DNA of 34,560 nt, from contig JAEUHT010000298.1 of NCBI GenBank assembly GCA_016793265.1, positions 1 to 34,560 on the forward strand, given 5' to 3'. A program made the position numbers and the translations under genes. Source of the DNA: Planctomycetota bacterium. GTDB lineage: Bacteria; Planctomycetota; UBA1135; UBA2386. Below the pieces are notes generated by a model. The model did no database searches. It worked only from the letters and a program-made list of their open reading frames with translations, and was not told the DNA's origin. Shown here in pieces: positions 33,658 to 34,560 of this stretch (the first letter of the stretch is position 1; the number at the start of each line of letters is the position of its first letter).

Positions 33658-33821
33658 GCTCTCTGTCTGCATTGGGGCCGAGACCTGGGCGGCTGGCATT
33701 CCTCTCGCCAGGAGTGTTGAGCCACGGCCCCCGGCAGGGCCTCTCCATCGCCTTCGGGCATCCCTGTCAGATGTGGCACAGAGATTCCGGCCCGGTGGCT
33801 TCGGCCGCCGGGCCGGGTTTT
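33658..33821 (+). ncRNA. Candidate structured RNA (6S-like or attenuator leader)
   Basis: A rod-like fold is possible. The outer ends pair as TCTCTGT (33660-33666) with ACAGAGA (33778-33784), then GCAT with ATGT, and GGGGCCGA with the TCGG and TCCC of the 3' side. A central hairpin forms from GGCT-G-GCATTCCT and AGGAGTGT-TG-AGCC (about 33691-33723). The 3' end GAGATTCC is the same as I recall for E. coli 6S RNA. A strong intrinsic terminator follows directly. It precedes a cobalamin adenosyltransferase by 79 bases, so it could instead be an attenuating leader. The cobalamin riboswitch boxes were not seen. Ends are estimates. Confidence 0.4.
33787..33821 (+). terminator. Strong intrinsic terminator
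   Basis: A 13-bp stem (33787-33799 with 33804-33816, one G-U pair) closes on a TTCG tetraloop and is followed by G and TTTT (33818-33821). This is the clearest terminator in the window, yet no protein gene on the plus strand ends before it. It therefore marks the end of a non-coding transcript or an attenuator. Confidence 0.85.
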
Positions 33822-33899
33822 CCTTGGCGACGGCGCCCCGCGTTCGCGTTTCGCCGCCGGCCCGTTGCACGCCGCGGCCCATTGCCTACGAAGTTGCTC

Positions 33900-34457
33900 A
33901 TGCCCATCTACACCGGCACCGGCGACGAAGGCGAAACCGGCCTGTTCGGCAACCGCCGCGTGCCGAAGGACCACCTGCGCATCGAGGCCTACGGCACCAT
34001 CGACGAGCTCAACTCCCTGCTCGGCCTGCTGCGCGCGGAGTCGCTGCCGCAGCAGTTCGACCACCAGCTCGCCACCGTGCAGAGCACCTTGTTCGATCTC
34101 GGCGCCGACCTCGCCACCGAAGGCGGCCGCGCCTCCTTGCCGCGCGTCGAACGCGCCATCCAGGACCTCGAACGCTGGATCGACGCCTCGGAAGGACGCC
34201 TGCCCCCACTGCGTAGCTTCGTGCTGCCGGGCGGCTGCCGTGTCGCCGCGCTGCTGCACGTCGCCCGCACCGTCGCCCGCCGCGCCGAACGCCGCTTCTG
34301 GACGCTGGTCTGGGCGGTCGAGCGCGACACCCCCGAACTGGCGCTGCCGCGCCCGATCGGCGTCTACCTGAACCGGTTGTCCGACCTGTTCTTCTCGTGG
34401 GCGCGGCGCGCCAACCTCGACGCCGGGGTCGCCGACGTGCCCTGGCAGCGCGAGTAG
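33900..34457 (+). CDS. PduO-type cob(I)yrinic acid a,c-diamide adenosyltransferase
   Basis: The product is 185 residues, the usual length of PduO/MMAB-type enzymes. Conserved features are YTGTGDEGETGLFGNRRVPK (ATP-binding N-terminus), HLRIEAYGTIDELNSLLGLL, FVLPGGCRVAALLHVARTVA and RRAERR, ending in LNRLSDLFFSWAR. It transfers the adenosyl group of ATP to cob(I)alamin to give coenzyme B12. The ATG at 33900 starts at the domain edge, but the ribosome site is weak. No other cobalamin gene is near. It lies downstream of the structured RNA and terminator at 33658-33821, which may control it. Confidence 0.93.
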   Translation: MPIYTGTGDEGETGLFGNRRVPKDHLRIEAYGTIDELNSLLGLLRAESLPQQFDHQLATVQSTLFDLGADLATEGGRASLPRVERAIQDLERWIDASEGRLPPLRSFVLPGGCRVAALLHVARTVARRAERRFWTLVWAVERDTPELALPRPIGVYLNRLSDLFFSWARRANLDAGVADVPWQRE

Positions 34458-34485
34458 ACCGTCCCGGCCCGCGTTGCGTCGCCCC

Positions 34486-34525
34486 TGGCAATCGGGGCAC
34501 TGGCAACCGGGACACTGGCAACCGG
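34486..34525 (+). repeat. 15-bp tandem repeat downstream of the adenosyltransferase
   Basis: A 15-base unit (TGGCAATCGGGGCAC, then TGGCAACCGGGACAC) occurs twice and starts a third time as TGGCAACCGG. It lies 28 bases after the stop codon, in non-coding sequence, with nothing else seen to the window end. The copies differ at two positions. Confidence 0.8.
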
Positions 34526-34560
34526 CATAATCGGGAGCCGGCTCGCCCTCACACCGGGCC

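Noticed and set aside
33478-33720. 80-residue plus-strand frame upstream of the candidate RNA
   Set aside because: It begins inside the Kelch gene on the other strand, has no ribosome site or family features, and overlaps the structured RNA region.
33560-33786. Cobalamin riboswitch upstream of the adenosyltransferase
   Set aside because: GCCAGGAG and GAGCCAC look faintly like B12-box pieces, but order and spacing do not match, and the remaining conserved segments are absent.
1-34560. CRISPR arrays, insertion sequences, prophage or integrase genes
   Set aside because: No spaced direct repeats, transposase, recombinase or terminal inverted repeats were seen anywhere in the window.

Overview
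The window is GC-rich, densely packed chromosomal DNA from what is most likely a member of the Planctomycetota. The case rests on gene content: a MoxR/DUF58/von Willebrand (Bat-type) cluster with a giant membrane-anchored partner, a PilM-PilN fusion, several carboxypeptidase-regulatory-like surface proteins, a class II photolyase, and a partial first gene ending in a 'GYTDLRGRFDYAS' tail that I associate from memory with large planctomycete alpha-2-macroglobulin-like proteins. I could not search a database, so the phylum is an inference. TGA is the usual stop codon, and many neighbouring genes overlap by 4 bases (ATGA or GTGA), which indicates long translationally coupled operons.

Layout. 1-159: the end of a plus-strand gene. 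240-10038 (minus): a Bat-like operon of a 1286-aa membrane-anchored protein, MoxR ATPase, DUF58, a BatD-like small anchor, BatA, BatB, a DUF2809 membrane protein and a secreted TPR protein. 10151-11869 (minus): leucyl/phenylalanyl-tRNA-protein transferase (aat) behind a coiled-coil protein with a RelE-like C-terminus. 11921-14898 (minus): a PilM/PilN fusion, a PilO-like protein and a small probable lipoprotein. 14950-16447 (minus): an ECF sigma factor, membrane anti-sigma factor and CpxP/Spy-like protein, all coupled. 16512-17744 (minus): ribBA, divergent across 330 bases from a membrane-anchored trypsin-like protease (18075-19253, plus). 19278-21507 (minus): a HIT protein and a TPR protein. 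21649-22281 (plus): uridine kinase. 22339-24485 (plus): a two-gene surface operon behind a promoter-like sequence whose spacer is a (CT)11 microsatellite. 24499-26355 (minus): SppA/S49 protease. 26504-26580 (plus): tRNA-Arg(CCT). 26598-29633 (minus): a 1011-aa repeat surface protein. 29721-33487 (minus): a secreted Kelch propeller, an HTH-shikimate-kinase fusion and a class II photolyase. 33658-33821 (plus): a candidate structured RNA ending in a strong intrinsic terminator. 33900-34457 (plus): a PduO-type cobalamin adenosyltransferase.

Most unusual observations. (1) The TPR gene at the end of the Bat operon stops at a TGA, yet clearly coding-like sequence continues in the same frame for 35 codons with no start codon. 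Recoding would create a U-x-x-C motif, and a SECIS-like hairpin with a GGTC loop lies just downstream of the TGA, so this is a candidate selenoprotein. (2) The (CT)11 tract sits exactly between a TTGACT and a TACGTT, a layout expected of a phase-variable promoter, in front of a cysteine-rich secreted protein and a surface protein of atypical codon use. (3) The structured RNA and terminator upstream of the adenosyltransferase is either a standalone 6S-like RNA or an attenuator.
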